Shown here: one piece after another, positions 8,386-16,237 of the stretch
Numbering within the stretch: the first letter of the stretch is position 1
Layout of the letters: every line of letters begins with the position of its first letter
Source of the DNA: Nitrospinae bacterium RIFCSPLOWO2_12_FULL_45_22
GTDB taxonomy: Bacteria; 2-12-FULL-45-22
DNA length: 33,602 nt
Assembly (NCBI GenBank): GCA_001803565.1
Contig: MHDQ01000011.1
Location: forward strand, 1-33,602
Direction of reading: 5' to 3'
Translations under genes and position numbers: made by a program
The notes under the pieces: model-generated
Database searches by the model: none
What the model saw: the letters and a program-made list of their open reading frames with translations, nothing else
What the model was told of the DNA's origin: nothing

Positions 8386-8572
8386 AGATCATGTCTCTCC
8401 TTTATTCGTTTGATGAGCTCTTCTCGGTGGTTAAGGGATAGATTACCTTTACCGCTACCAGATATCTCAGAATAGTTTCTGGCATATATTTCAATTTGTT
8501 CACCTTCAGCCGTTTTGCCACCTGGTTAAGCTGCTCCCCTGTCTCTTTATCCAATCGGATACTAACAGGCAT
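8382..8572 (-). pseudogene. Frameshifted ribbon-helix-helix antitoxin remnant (VapB-like)
   Basis: From ATG 8572 it reads MPVSIRLDKETGEQLNQVAKRLKVNK, a typical RHH antitoxin N-terminus, preceded by AAGGAGGAGG. The frame then goes wrong. In a neighbouring frame the expected C-terminus appears, SGSGKGNLSLNHREELIKRIKERHDL, ending in TGA at 8382. The second helix and linker are missing, so an internal deletion of some tens of bases plus a frame change is likely. This explains why the ORF track shows nothing here. The downstream PIN toxin is also cut off. Confidence 0.7.
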
Positions 8573-8900
8573 TGATCCTTCCTCCTCCTTTATCTTGCTT
8601 GATTGCTGCTCCTTTGACCTTCATCCCATCATTCATAACGAGGCTATTTTTTTTGTATCCCAAAATTGTATTACAAAGCAGGCCTGTTTGCCAATCCCGG
8701 AAACCTATAAAGATGTATACGATCCCTTGAAAACAAAGAATGGTCTGGATAGGCAAAAGCGGAAACTTTAGGTTTTCCTTAAAATTTAATCCGAAGGTTA
8801 TGATAAACAATATCCAGACCACATTAAAATTTTTAACCGTAAATATCATTGGAAGTATACTCTACAGGATATAAGGCAACCTTGTTAATTTATTTAGGTA
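8573..8900. other. Gene-poor stretch upstream of the toxin-antitoxin remnant
   Basis: I see no convincing gene. AATGGTCTGGATA (8739-8751) and TATCCAGACCACATT (8811-8825) form an inverted repeat. TTGTATCCCAAAATTGTATTACAA, near 8655-8680, is a loose palindrome that could be an antitoxin operator. The two ORFs in the track here have no family features and overlap the remnant. Confidence 0.35.
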
Positions 8901-8905
8901 TGCAC

Positions 8906-8934
8906 TTGACTCCAGTAACCATCCCGTGTATAAC
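8906..8934 (+). promoter_or_regulatory. Near-consensus sigma70 promoter upstream of glgB
   Basis: TTGACT (8906-8911), 17-base spacer, TATAAC (8929-8934). Each hexamer has five of six consensus bases. The predicted transcription start (about 8941) falls two bases before the ATG at 8943, so the first ORF would be leaderless or translated from the internal ATG at 9027. The promoter probably came with the transposase fragment that follows. Confidence 0.6.
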
Positions 8935-8942
8935 CTCCATGT

Positions 8943-9020
8943 ATGGAGGACTACCCGAAAACCTTGCTGGAATTTGCAGAACGCTTTGCCACTGAAAAGG
9001 CATGTGTTGAATATGTAGGG
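8943..9020 (+). mobile_element. IS1595-family-like transposase N-terminal remnant fused to glgB
   Basis: The first 25 codons, [24 protein letters not shown], do not belong to branching enzymes. They match from memory the usual opening of IS1595-type transposases (M-E-D-Y-P-R-T-L-L-E-F...F-x-T-E-E-A-C). The zinc-finger and DDE parts are absent. The fragment is in frame with glgB. Confidence 0.55.
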
Positions 9021-11039
9021 TTAACCATGCCCCAACAAGACACGAAAAGAGCCGAAATGAACGGACCTCATGCAAGTCTCCTTACGGATCATGATGTCTA
9101 TCTCTTTAAAGAAGGGAGTCATTTTAGACTTTACGACAAACTGGGCTCCCACCCCGTGATCCTCGATGGAACCCAAGGCACCTACTTTGCTGTATGGGCC
9201 CCTAATGCCGAGAGTGTCTCCGTCATAGGGGGTTTTAACAATTGGGAACCAGAAAAAAACCGCTTAAAAGTAAGAGGGGATGAATCGGGCATATGGGAAG
9301 GTTTTTTCCCTGCTATAGAAAAAGGGACAACCTATAAATATCATATAATATCGCGATACAATAACTATAGGGTTGATAAAGGTGATCCCTATGCCTTTTA
9401 TTGGGAAACACCTCCTCAAACGGCTTCCATTGTATGGGACCTGGGTTATGAATGGAAAGATGATGAATGGATGAAAAACAGGCATAAATCCAATGCCCTT
9501 GATGCCCCCATTGCCATTTATGAAGTTCATCTCGGCTCGTGGAGGCGCGTTCCTGAAGAAGGAAACAGGTCTCTCACCTATAGAGAAATGGCACCTTATC
9601 TGACAGACTATGTCAAGGAGATGGGGTTTACCCATGTAGAGTTTTTGCCCATTATGGAGCATCCCTTCTATGGCTCATGGGGATATCAGACCATAGGTTA
9701 TTTTGCGCCCACCAGCAGGTATGGTTCCCCCCAGGATTTTATGTACCTGGTTAATTATCTGCATCAAAATGGGATAAGTGTTATTCTTGACTGGGTGCCC
9801 TCTCACTTTCCCTCTGACGAGCATGGACTTGCCTATTTTGACGGCACATATCTCTATGAGCATACCGACCCAAAGAAGGGATATCATCCAGAGTGGAATA
9901 GTTATATTTTTAATCATGGCAGGTATGAGATAATGGCATTTCTTATCAGTAGCGCCATTTTCTGGCTTGATAAATACCATATTGATGCCCTCAGGGTGGA
10001 TGCCGTAGCGTCAATGCTCTACCTTGACTATGCCAGGAAAGAGGGTGAGTGGATACCCAATAAATATGGTGGTAGGGAAAATATAGAAGCCATAACCTTT
10101 ATAAAAAGATTAAATGAAGCAATCTACGGAAGCTATCCTGATGTTCAGACTATAGCCGAAGAGTCAACAGCATGGCCCATGGTCTCGAGACCAGCATATG
10201 TTGGTGGCCTTGGTTTTGGTATGAAATGGAATATGGGATGGATGCACGACACCCTGGATTATTTTTCCACAGACCCTATTTACAGAAAGCATTATCATAA
10301 CCAGCTTACCTTTAGCATATGGTATTCTTTTTCAGAAAATTTTATCCTCCCCTTCTCTCACGATGAGGTGGTTTACGGAAAAAGTGCCCTCATAGGCAAA
10401 ATGCCCGGAGATGAGTGGCAGAGCACTGCCAATTTGAGGCTTTTATATGGATATATGTATGGCCATCCGGGGAAAAAACTCCTATTTATGGGAGGGGAAT
10501 TTAGCCAATGGAGAGAGTGGAATCACGATGAGAGTTTGGAATGGCATGTCCTCCAATATCCCTTTCATCAAGGAATACAAAGATGGCTCAGAGACCTAAA
10601 CCACTTCTATCGAACCGAGCCGGCGCTGTATGAATTGGATTTCTCAATGGAGGGTTTTGAATGGATAGACTTTTGTGACTGGGAACATAGCATCATAAGC
10701 TTTTTAAGAAAAGGGAAAGACCCCCGTAGCATAATCCTTGTTGTTTGCAACCTCACACCGGTTCCAAGGCATAACTACCGAGTTGGGGTGCCGCTGGGCG
10801 ACTTCTGGAGAGAAGTTCTAAATAGCGATGCTAAAATATATGAAGGAAGCGGCCAGGGAAACTTTGGTGGTGTTGAGGCAACTCCCATACCAGCTCATGG
10901 AAGACACCACTCCCTGTCTTTGACCCTACCTCCCTTAAGTGTCTTATTCTTTAAAAATAAAGAAAGTTGCCTCGTGAGACCTATCCCCACCCCAAGGGAC
11001 GGGGTATTACGGCCTCACGAAAAGACGGCAACTTTCTAA
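8943..11039 (+). CDS. glgB: 1,4-alpha-glucan branching enzyme, with extra N-terminal fragment
   Basis: The enzyme cuts an alpha-1,4 glucan and rejoins the chain by an alpha-1,6 bond in glycogen synthesis. After the foreign first 28 residues, glgB proper likely starts at ATG 9027 (670 aa, weak TAGGG upstream). A CBM48 domain covers about residues 75-145 ([23 protein letters not shown]). The GH13 barrel has [25 protein letters not shown] with nucleophile Asp353, [10 protein letters not shown] with acid/base Glu406, and [11 protein letters not shown] with the third carboxylate. A beta-sandwich C-domain ends near SVLFFKNK. The last 26 or so residues are encoded by an inserted hairpin repeat, so the natural C-terminus has been replaced. 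malQ follows. No glgA or glgC is in the window, so the pathway is incomplete here. Confidence 0.92.
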   Translation: MEDYPKTLLEFAERFATEKACVEYVGLTMPQQDTKRAEMNGPHASLLTDHDVYLFKEGSHFRLYDKLGSHPVILDGTQGTYFAVWAPNAESVSVIGGFNNWEPEKNRLKVRGDESGIWEGFFPAIEKGTTYKYHIISRYNNYRVDKGDPYAFYWETPPQTASIVWDLGYEWKDDEWMKNRHKSNALDAPIAIYEVHLGSWRRVPEEGNRSLTYREMAPYLTDYVKEMGFTHVEFLPIMEHPFYGSWGYQTIGYFAPTSRYGSPQDFMYLVNYLHQNGISVILDWVPSHFPSDEHGLAYFDGTYLYEHTDPKKGYHPEWNSYIFNHGRYEIMAFLISSAIFWLDKYHIDALRVDAVASMLYLDYARKEGEWIPNKYGGRENIEAITFIKRLNEAIYGSYPDVQTIAEESTAWPMVSRPAYVGGLGFGMKWNMGWMHDTLDYFSTDPIYRKHYHNQLTFSIWYSFSENFILPFSHDEVVYGKSALIGKMPGDEWQSTANLRLLYGYMYGHPGKKLLFMGGEFSQWREWNHDESLEWHVLQYPFHQGIQRWLRDLNHFYRTEPALYELDFSMEGFEWIDFCDWEHSIISFLRKGKDPRSIILVVCNLTPVPRHNYRVGVPLGDFWREVLNSDAKIYEGSGQGNFGGVEATPIPAHGRHHSLSLTLPPLSVLFFKNKESCLVRPIPTPRDGVLRPHEKTATF
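10961..11037. repeat. Hairpin element overlapping the 3' end of glgB
   Basis: AGAAAGTTGCC.CGTGAG (10961-10978) pairs with CTCACGA...GGCAACTTTCT (11014-11037). Inside is CCCCACCCCAAGGGACGGGG. The form resembles REP sequences or the ends of IS200/IS605 elements. It encodes the last residues of GlgB and could also attenuate transcription into malQ. Confidence 0.65.
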
Positions 11040-11097
11040 AAAGGCTAATCGTGCAGAAGATAGTGTTATGCCCTGGTAACATATTTTTTTTGAGAGG

Positions 11098-11139
11098 ATG
11101 CCATTCCTCCCCGCCGCAAGCAACGGGGTATCCTGGCAT
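11098..11139. repeat. Second REP/IS-end-like hairpin before malQ
   Basis: ATGCCATTCCTCCCCG (11098-11113) pairs imperfectly with CGGGGTATCCTGGCAT (11124-11139). It shares the CCCCG...CGGGGTAT core with the hairpin at 10961-11037. The track's malQ start lies inside it, which argues for the later start. Confidence 0.6.
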
Positions 11140-11145
11140 ATTCTC

Positions 11146-12675
11146 ATGAAAAGAAGAGCGAGCGGTATCCTGCTACATATCACCTCCCTCCCTTCACCTT
11201 ACGGGATAGGCGATCTCGGACCGCAAGCGTACCGCTTTACGGATTTTCTTGCGGAGACCCAGCAGGGATTCTGGCAGATTCTTCCCCTAAATCCAACCAG
11301 AATCGAGTTTGGCAATTCACCCTATAGCAGCCCCTCAGCCTTTGCCGGGAATCCGCTACTCATCAGTCCCCTACTCCTCGCAGAAGACGGTCTCTTATCT
11401 AAGGCGGAGATCAAAGAACCCCCTCCCCTTCCTGGGAATCGGGTTGATTACCCGTCCGTCATCAAATATAAAGAGGAACTCTTCCAGAAGGCCTATACAA
11501 ACTTTAAAGATAAAAGGAAAGAGGATGACGAATTTGAGCGCTTCTGCAAGGAAAACGACTACTGGCTCGAGGAGTATGCCCTTTTTTTAGTATTAAAGGA
11601 GCATTTTAAGAAAAAAATTTGGCATAGATGGCCCCGATTACTAAGGGACCGGGATTCAAAGGAGCTATCCCAATGGAAGGAAAGGCTGAGGAGCCAGATA
11701 GAGCGGGAAAAACTCCTCCAGTATCTCTTCTTTAAACAGTGGTTTCTCCTTAAAGCATGCTGCAACCGCAAAGGCATCCAGATAATTGGTGATATCCCCA
11801 TATATGTCAGTTACGACAGCGCTGATGTCTGGTCAAATCCTGATCTCTTCAAGTTAGATGAAGAAAAGAGGCCCCTCGTTGTTGCTGGAGTCCCTCCCGA
11901 TTACTTCAGTTCTACAGGACAACTCTGGGAAAATCCTATCTATCACTGGGAGGTCTTAAAAGAGAGGGGATACGACTGGTGGATAAGGCGCGTGGCCCAT
12001 AACCTGATGCTCTTTGACATCGCCCGATTAGACCACTTCAGGGGCTTTGCGGATTACTGGGAGATACCAGCAACGGAACCGAACGCCATAAAAGGGAGAT
12101 GGGAGAAAGGGCCGGGAGATGACTTTTTCAACGCCCTCCAGAAATACTTTCCCTCCCTCCCTTTTATCGCCGAGGACCTGGGAATAATTACAGACGAAGT
12201 TCATGAATTGCGCGACCGCTTTGGATTTCCTGGTATGCGTATACTCCAGTTTGCCTTTGCAGACGACTCTCCGACACATCCCTATAAACCCATCAACTAC
12301 ATCGAAAACTGTGCCGCCTATACCGGGACGCATGACAACGATACCTTTATAGGCTGGCTTTATGGAAGCAAGGACTATTCTGCCAGGAAGCCCGAGGCCG
12401 TCTGCCGGGAGAGGGAAAACGCTTTACGTTACCTGGGGTATAAAGGTAAAGAGAGAAAAGATATCCATTGGGAGTTTATCCGCCTACTGATGGCCTCCAG
12501 GGCTAACCTGGTCATGTTCCCTATGCAGGACCTACTAGGTCTGGGTGAGGAAGCAAGGATGAATCGCCCGGGAGAGGCTGAAGGGAATTGGGAGTGGCGG
12601 CTCATGCCCGAACAGTTAAGCCCTTCTCTGAGAAAAAAACTCTCGGAAATGACTGAAGTTTATGGAAGGCTATGA
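11146..12675 (+). CDS. malQ: 4-alpha-glucanotransferase (amylomaltase)
   Basis: GH77 enzyme that transfers alpha-1,4-glucan segments between maltodextrins. It is 509 aa from ATG 11146 (MKRRASGILLHITSLPSPYGIGDLG), the usual family start. The track's start at 11098 adds 16 residues from a hairpin repeat and is rejected. Visible motifs: GNSPYSSPSAFAGNP; GDIPIYVSYDSADVWSNPDLF; RLDHFRGFADYWEIPA, containing the nucleophile Asp; FIAEDLGIIT with the acid/base Glu; and YTGTHDNDTFIGW with the third Asp. It pairs with glgB in glycogen or maltodextrin turnover. No good ribosome binding site is seen before ATG 11146, perhaps because of the repeat insertion. Flanking transposon, toxin-antitoxin and kinase remnants suggest the pair arrived or was rearranged as a block (inference). 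Confidence 0.93.
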   Translation: MKRRASGILLHITSLPSPYGIGDLGPQAYRFTDFLAETQQGFWQILPLNPTRIEFGNSPYSSPSAFAGNPLLISPLLLAEDGLLSKAEIKEPPPLPGNRVDYPSVIKYKEELFQKAYTNFKDKRKEDDEFERFCKENDYWLEEYALFLVLKEHFKKKIWHRWPRLLRDRDSKELSQWKERLRSQIEREKLLQYLFFKQWFLLKACCNRKGIQIIGDIPIYVSYDSADVWSNPDLFKLDEEKRPLVVAGVPPDYFSSTGQLWENPIYHWEVLKERGYDWWIRRVAHNLMLFDIARLDHFRGFADYWEIPATEPNAIKGRWEKGPGDDFFNALQKYFPSLPFIAEDLGIITDEVHELRDRFGFPGMRILQFAFADDSPTHPYKPINYIENCAAYTGTHDNDTFIGWLYGSKDYSARKPEAVCRERENALRYLGYKGKERKDIHWEFIRLLMASRANLVMFPMQDLLGLGEEARMNRPGEAEGNWEWRLMPEQLSPSLRKKLSEMTEVYGRL

Positions 12676-12858
12676 TCCCATTGCCCTTAGCCTAGCGCCC
12701 ATCGCCCAGGATGCCTCTTGCCTCATCCAAAAGATATTGCGATAACCCCTTTCTGCTTCTACGGCTATAAAAGAGAAAGGGGACTCACCTCCCTTTACCG
12801 TCCTTAACTGATCCAAATTTATACCTTCCTTTGCTAATCCTATTACCGGGAATGACAC
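12670..12858 (-). pseudogene. Remnant of a PfkB/ribokinase-type sugar kinase
   Basis: The minus-strand ORF reads GLAKEGINLDQLRTVKGGESPFSFIAVEAERGYRNIFWMR. It resembles the lid and substrate-binding part of PfkB-family carbohydrate kinases (typically PFSFILVD...GxRTIFW). The active-site GAGD region and the true N-terminus are absent, and the tail (ASWAMGARLRAMGS) looks like read-through that overlaps the end of malQ. The rest of the 12676-12988 gap holds a short GGACGCAGATAAGCGCAGATTTT repeat and a small hairpin (AAAAAGGTTAATTTCCTTTTT). Confidence 0.45.
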
Positions 12859-12988
12859 CGATCGCTCCTTGAAAACCGCTAGTAACTGTGTTAATTATTA
12901 ACTCTGGATTAAGATGGCGTGGTAAAAAGGTTAATTTCCTTTTTGGACGCAGATAAGCGCAGATTTTTAGAAGAGTAAGCCGTGAGGA

Positions 12989-14593
12989 GTGGCGAATCTG
13001 CGGCCTAAATATAATTTAACGATGCGAATACGAGATATAGTCTTAGCCGCCATAACCGGGATAATATTAGTCCTTCTTTTCCCTAAATTCAATAGGGAGC
13101 TTTTAGCCTGGGTAGCGCTAATTCCTTTACTTTATGCATTATGGGACAAGCCAGTTGTCCAGTCTTTCTGGTTGGGTTGGTTAGCCGGGGTCATCTATTT
13201 CGGAGGGGTTCTATATTGGGTCACCAATACCATGGTGAATTATGGCGGGTTACCCATCGTGATTAGCTTCCTGCTTTTACTCCTCCTGGTAACCTATTTA
13301 GGGCTTTATGTAGCTCTATTTAGCTTGTTACTGAATTTTTTGGTCCGTAGGATATTGCTCTTCTATGCTATTCTTCCACCCTTCCTTTGGACTTCGTTGG
13401 AGCTGATAAGGGCACATTTTCTCACAGGTTTTCCCTGGGCTAGTTTAGGTTACAGTCAGTTCTTAACCCTACCTATCATCCAGATAGCCGATATTACCGG
13501 GGTGTATGGGGTATCTTTCTTGATTGTCTGGATCAATGCGGCCCTGGCGGCCCTGGTAATTGGGTTAAAAGAGAAGCAATTGTCAGTTCCCCGGGCACTG
13601 TTCCTGGGGCTAGCACCCCTTTTGGTATTGCTCTCAGCCCTGGTTTATGGACAATGGACGATAGGGCAATACCCTCTTCCAGGGGGCAGAGATAAGGGGA
13701 TAAAGGTCGCTATTATTCAGGGCAATATTGAGCAGGATGCCAAATGGGACCCGGCATATCAGGATCAGGTGGTTAATATTTATGAAGGGTTGAGCCTGGC
13801 TTGTTCAACGGCTCAGCCCCACCTTATTGTCTGGCCAGAGACCGCCACGCCATTTTTTTATCAGTCGGATACTAAGTATGCCCCTGAGATGGTTGCTATC
13901 GCCCGTCAAAGCCGTAGTTATTTACTTTTTGGCAGCCCCGCTTATCAGACTGCTGGCAAGGTGATAAAGATGTTTAATCGGGCCTATCTCCTCGCACCCC
14001 AGCAAGGGCTACTAGCGCAGTATGATAAGATTCATCTGGTGCCTTTTGGCGAATATGTGCCTGTGAAAAAGCTCCTACCGTTTGTCCAGAAGATGGTAGA
14101 GGGCATAGGCGATTTTTATAGCGGACAGGAGTTCACGGTTATGGCTATCCCCCAGGGTAGATTCAGTGTCCTAATTTGTTTCGAGATCATCTTCCCTGAT
14201 CTGGTACGCCAGTTCGTAAAGAGGGGGGCGCAGTTTTTGGCTAATATAACTAATGATGCCTGGTTTGGCCGCAGTGCAGCTTCTTATCAGCATATATCTA
14301 TAGGGAGCTTCAGGGCCGTCGAGAACCGGGTCTGTATTGTTCGGGCAGCTAATACCGGCATATCGGCTATCATAGACCCTTTAGGTAGGATTGGTAATGC
14401 CACTGAACTCTTTGTTCAGACTATGATCCAGGGGACTATATGGCCCAAAGGTAATACTACAACTTTTTATACTGCTTATGGTGATGTATTCGCTTATCTA
14501 TGCACCATTATAGTAGCTATTGCCTTAATTGCAAAAGCCATTAAAATAAGAAGCAGTGTTTTAATAGTTCAGCCACGAAGTGACACGAAGTAA
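12989..14593 (+). CDS. lnt: Apolipoprotein N-acyltransferase
   Basis: Lnt adds the third acyl chain to the N-terminal Cys of lipoproteins in the inner membrane, the step before sorting by Lol. About eight hydrophobic helices occupy residues 10-225. A periplasmic carbon-nitrogen hydrolase domain follows, with triad Glu284 (VWPETATPFF), Lys347 (YDKIHLVPFGEYVP) and Cys397 (VLICFEIIFPDL; the usual motif is ICYE). A last helix lies near residue 505. The track start is GTG 12989 (534 aa); ATG 13022 (MRIRDIVLAA) fits family starts equally well, and neither has a well-spaced Shine-Dalgarno. The Lol genes lie further downstream on the same strand. Confidence 0.93.
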   Translation: MANLRPKYNLTMRIRDIVLAAITGIILVLLFPKFNRELLAWVALIPLLYALWDKPVVQSFWLGWLAGVIYFGGVLYWVTNTMVNYGGLPIVISFLLLLLLVTYLGLYVALFSLLLNFLVRRILLFYAILPPFLWTSLELIRAHFLTGFPWASLGYSQFLTLPIIQIADITGVYGVSFLIVWINAALAALVIGLKEKQLSVPRALFLGLAPLLVLLSALVYGQWTIGQYPLPGGRDKGIKVAIIQGNIEQDAKWDPAYQDQVVNIYEGLSLACSTAQPHLIVWPETATPFFYQSDTKYAPEMVAIARQSRSYLLFGSPAYQTAGKVIKMFNRAYLLAPQQGLLAQYDKIHLVPFGEYVPVKKLLPFVQKMVEGIGDFYSGQEFTVMAIPQGRFSVLICFEIIFPDLVRQFVKRGAQFLANITNDAWFGRSAASYQHISIGSFRAVENRVCIVRAANTGISAIIDPLGRIGNATELFVQTMIQGTIWPKGNTTTFYTAYGDVFAYLCTIIVAIALIAKAIKIRSSVLIVQPRSDTK

Positions 14594-14785
14594 TTGCTGA
14601 ATATCTTGTGGGGAATTAATATCACCGCAGAAACGCAAAGAACGCAAAGAGGTTATTGGGTCATTGGGTGACTACGTTATTGCGCCATTACTTAATAACC
14701 CAATAACCCAATAACGTAATGACCTATTGGGGGTCTTTGCGGCTCTGCGGTTTAATGGTATTTTCCACAACTTATTGAATAATTA
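14591..14785. repeat. Three-layer nested palindromic element between lnt and prfB
   Basis: Outer arms TAATTGCTGAATATCTTGTGG (14591-14611) and its imperfect complement ending at 14785; middle arms ACCGCAGAAACGCAAAGAACGCAAAGAGG (about 14623-14651) and GGTCTTTGCGGCTCTGCGGTTT (about 14732-14753); inner arms TTATTGGGTCATTGGGTGACTACG and AATAACCCAATAACGTAATGACC. It fills most of the gap; no gene is seen in it. Confidence 0.75.
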
Positions 14786-14870
14786 CGACACGAGTGGTCG
14801 CTAAAAAACTAATAAGCCTTCATCCGTCAGCAACAAGACGCTGAACAATTAACCTAGGAGAGGAGAAGAT

Positions 14871-15969
14871 ATGTTAGAAGATTTGAGTAAAAGGCTTTTT
14901 CCGTTAAAAGACAAATTAGAGGACTTGCGGGACTGTCTTTGACCTGGGAGGTAAGCAGATAGAGATAGATAAACTCAACCAGAAAATCTCCCGGTCGGAT
15001 TTTTGGATAGATAATGCACAGGCCCAGATAACCCTTAAGCAAAGGGCTGTCCTCTCAGATACTGTAGGGCAATGGGAAAATTTGGCTAAGCAACTAGAAG
15101 AGTGCCAGCTCATGATAGAACTAGCCCAGGAAGAAGGGGATTTGTCCTTAGGACTGGAGCTAGAGGAGGGAATCGGAACTTTAGAAAAAAAAGTACAAGA
15201 GATGGAGTTGGAAACTCTCCTGCCAGGGCCGCAAGACCTCAACAATGCAATCCTCTCTATCCATCCCGGCGCCGGAGGGACAGAATCGCAGGACTGGGCA
15301 GAGATCCTTTATTATATGTATTTGAAGTGGGCGGAAAAGAGGGGTTTTAAACTCGAGATTATTGACTGGCAGAACGGTGAGGAAGCGGGGATCAAAAGCG
15401 CCACTTTTTCTATTGCCGGTAGATATGCCTATGGATATCTTAAAGGCGAGACCGGCGTTCATCGCCTGGTGCGTATTTCCCCCTTTGATTTTAACCGGAG
15501 ACGTCATACTTCCTTTGCTTCAGTATTTGTCTATCCCGAGATAGATGAAGAAATAAAGATTGAGGTAGACGAGACGGACCTGCGGGTGGATACATTCAGG
15601 TCCAGCGGTGCAGGTGGGCAGCATGTTAATGTAACAGATTCGGCTGTAAGGATAACCCATCTCCCTACCGGGATTGTGGTTCAGTGCCAGAATGAGCGCT
15701 CCCAGCACAAGAATAAGGCTATGGCTATGAAGGTCTTACGGGCCAGACTCTACCAACTGGAGTTACGCAAGCAGACCGAGCAGATGGAGGAGAGGCATAA
15801 AAATAAGAAAGAAATTGCCTGGGGTAATCAGATCAGGTCTTATATCCTCTACCCCTATCGCCTGGTAAAAGACCACCGCACCGGTTTAGAAAAAGGGGAT
15901 GTAGATAAGGTCTTGAATGGTGAAATTAATGACTTTATTGAGGCATATCTGAAAAAGAGACTACCTTGA
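14871..15969 (+). CDS. prfB: Peptide chain release factor 2 with programmed +1 frameshift
   Basis: RF2 releases peptides at UGA and UAA. The true start is ATG 14871 behind AGGAGAGGAG. After 23 codons the frame meets CTT TGA C (14937-14943), the classical RF2 autoregulatory slippery site. A +1 shift (CTT, GAC, CTG) continues in the frame that the track lists only from 15082. The joined product is 365 aa, the same length as E. coli RF2. It carries SPF (203-205) for stop recognition and GGQ (248-250, SSGAGGQHVN) for hydrolysis. When RF2 is scarce, termination at the in-frame TGA is slow and shifting rises, so the protein controls its own level. The upstream Shine-Dalgarno-like stimulator is weak (GCGGGA) compared with AGGGGG in E. 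coli. Confidence 0.95.
14937..14943 (+). promoter_or_regulatory. prfB frameshift site CTTTGAC
   Basis: Codons CTT-TGA followed by C, exactly as in the conserved RF2 recoding site. The P-site tRNA slips from CUU to UUU, and the TGA is the regulatory stop. Confidence 0.92.
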
Positions 15970-15998
15970 CGCTGAGGGGCAATTTGATTATACTGGTC

Positions 15999-16222
15999 AC
16001 TGATTATTTAAACTGATTATTTAATTTGACATTGTTACATTAGGTAGATAAATCCTAATTTCGAAATTTTAAATCCTAAACAAATTCAAATGACCAAAAT
16101 TCAAAAGTTTAAAATGGTTTTGACATTTGGATTTAGGATTTTGATATTGTTTAGGGTTTAGTGCTTGGGATTTAGAGTTTGTTAAGCCGGGTTGCTCTCA
16201 GTAAATGTGACAATGTCAAGTT
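15999..16222. repeat. 13-bp tandem duplication followed by a palindromic element
   Basis: ACTGATTATTTAA occurs twice in tandem (15999-16011, 16012-16024). Then TTGACATTGTTACATT (16026-16041) is mirrored at 16204-16219 with 15 of 16 matches. Inside, AATCCTAAACAAATTCAAATGACCAAAATTC pairs loosely with GACATTTGGATTTAGGATTT...GTTTAGG. A possible promoter for lysS lies within it: TTGACA (16120-16125), 17 bases, GATATT (16143-16148). Confidence 0.7.
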
Positions 16223-16237
16223 AAGAGGGGGATATTA

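Noticed and set aside
8562-8849. 95-aa minus-strand hydrophobic ORF upstream of the antitoxin remnant
   Set aside because: No family features or internal logic; it overlaps the antitoxin start and an inverted repeat.
11098-11145. Upstream malQ start at ATG 11098
   Set aside because: Lies within a hairpin repeat, GAGAGG abuts the ATG with no spacing, and the family start is MKRRASGILLH at 11146.
14640-14730. Possible CRISPR-like short repeats (AATAACCCAATAACCC)
   Set aside because: Repeats are adjacent and inverted with no unique spacers; they belong to a nested palindrome.
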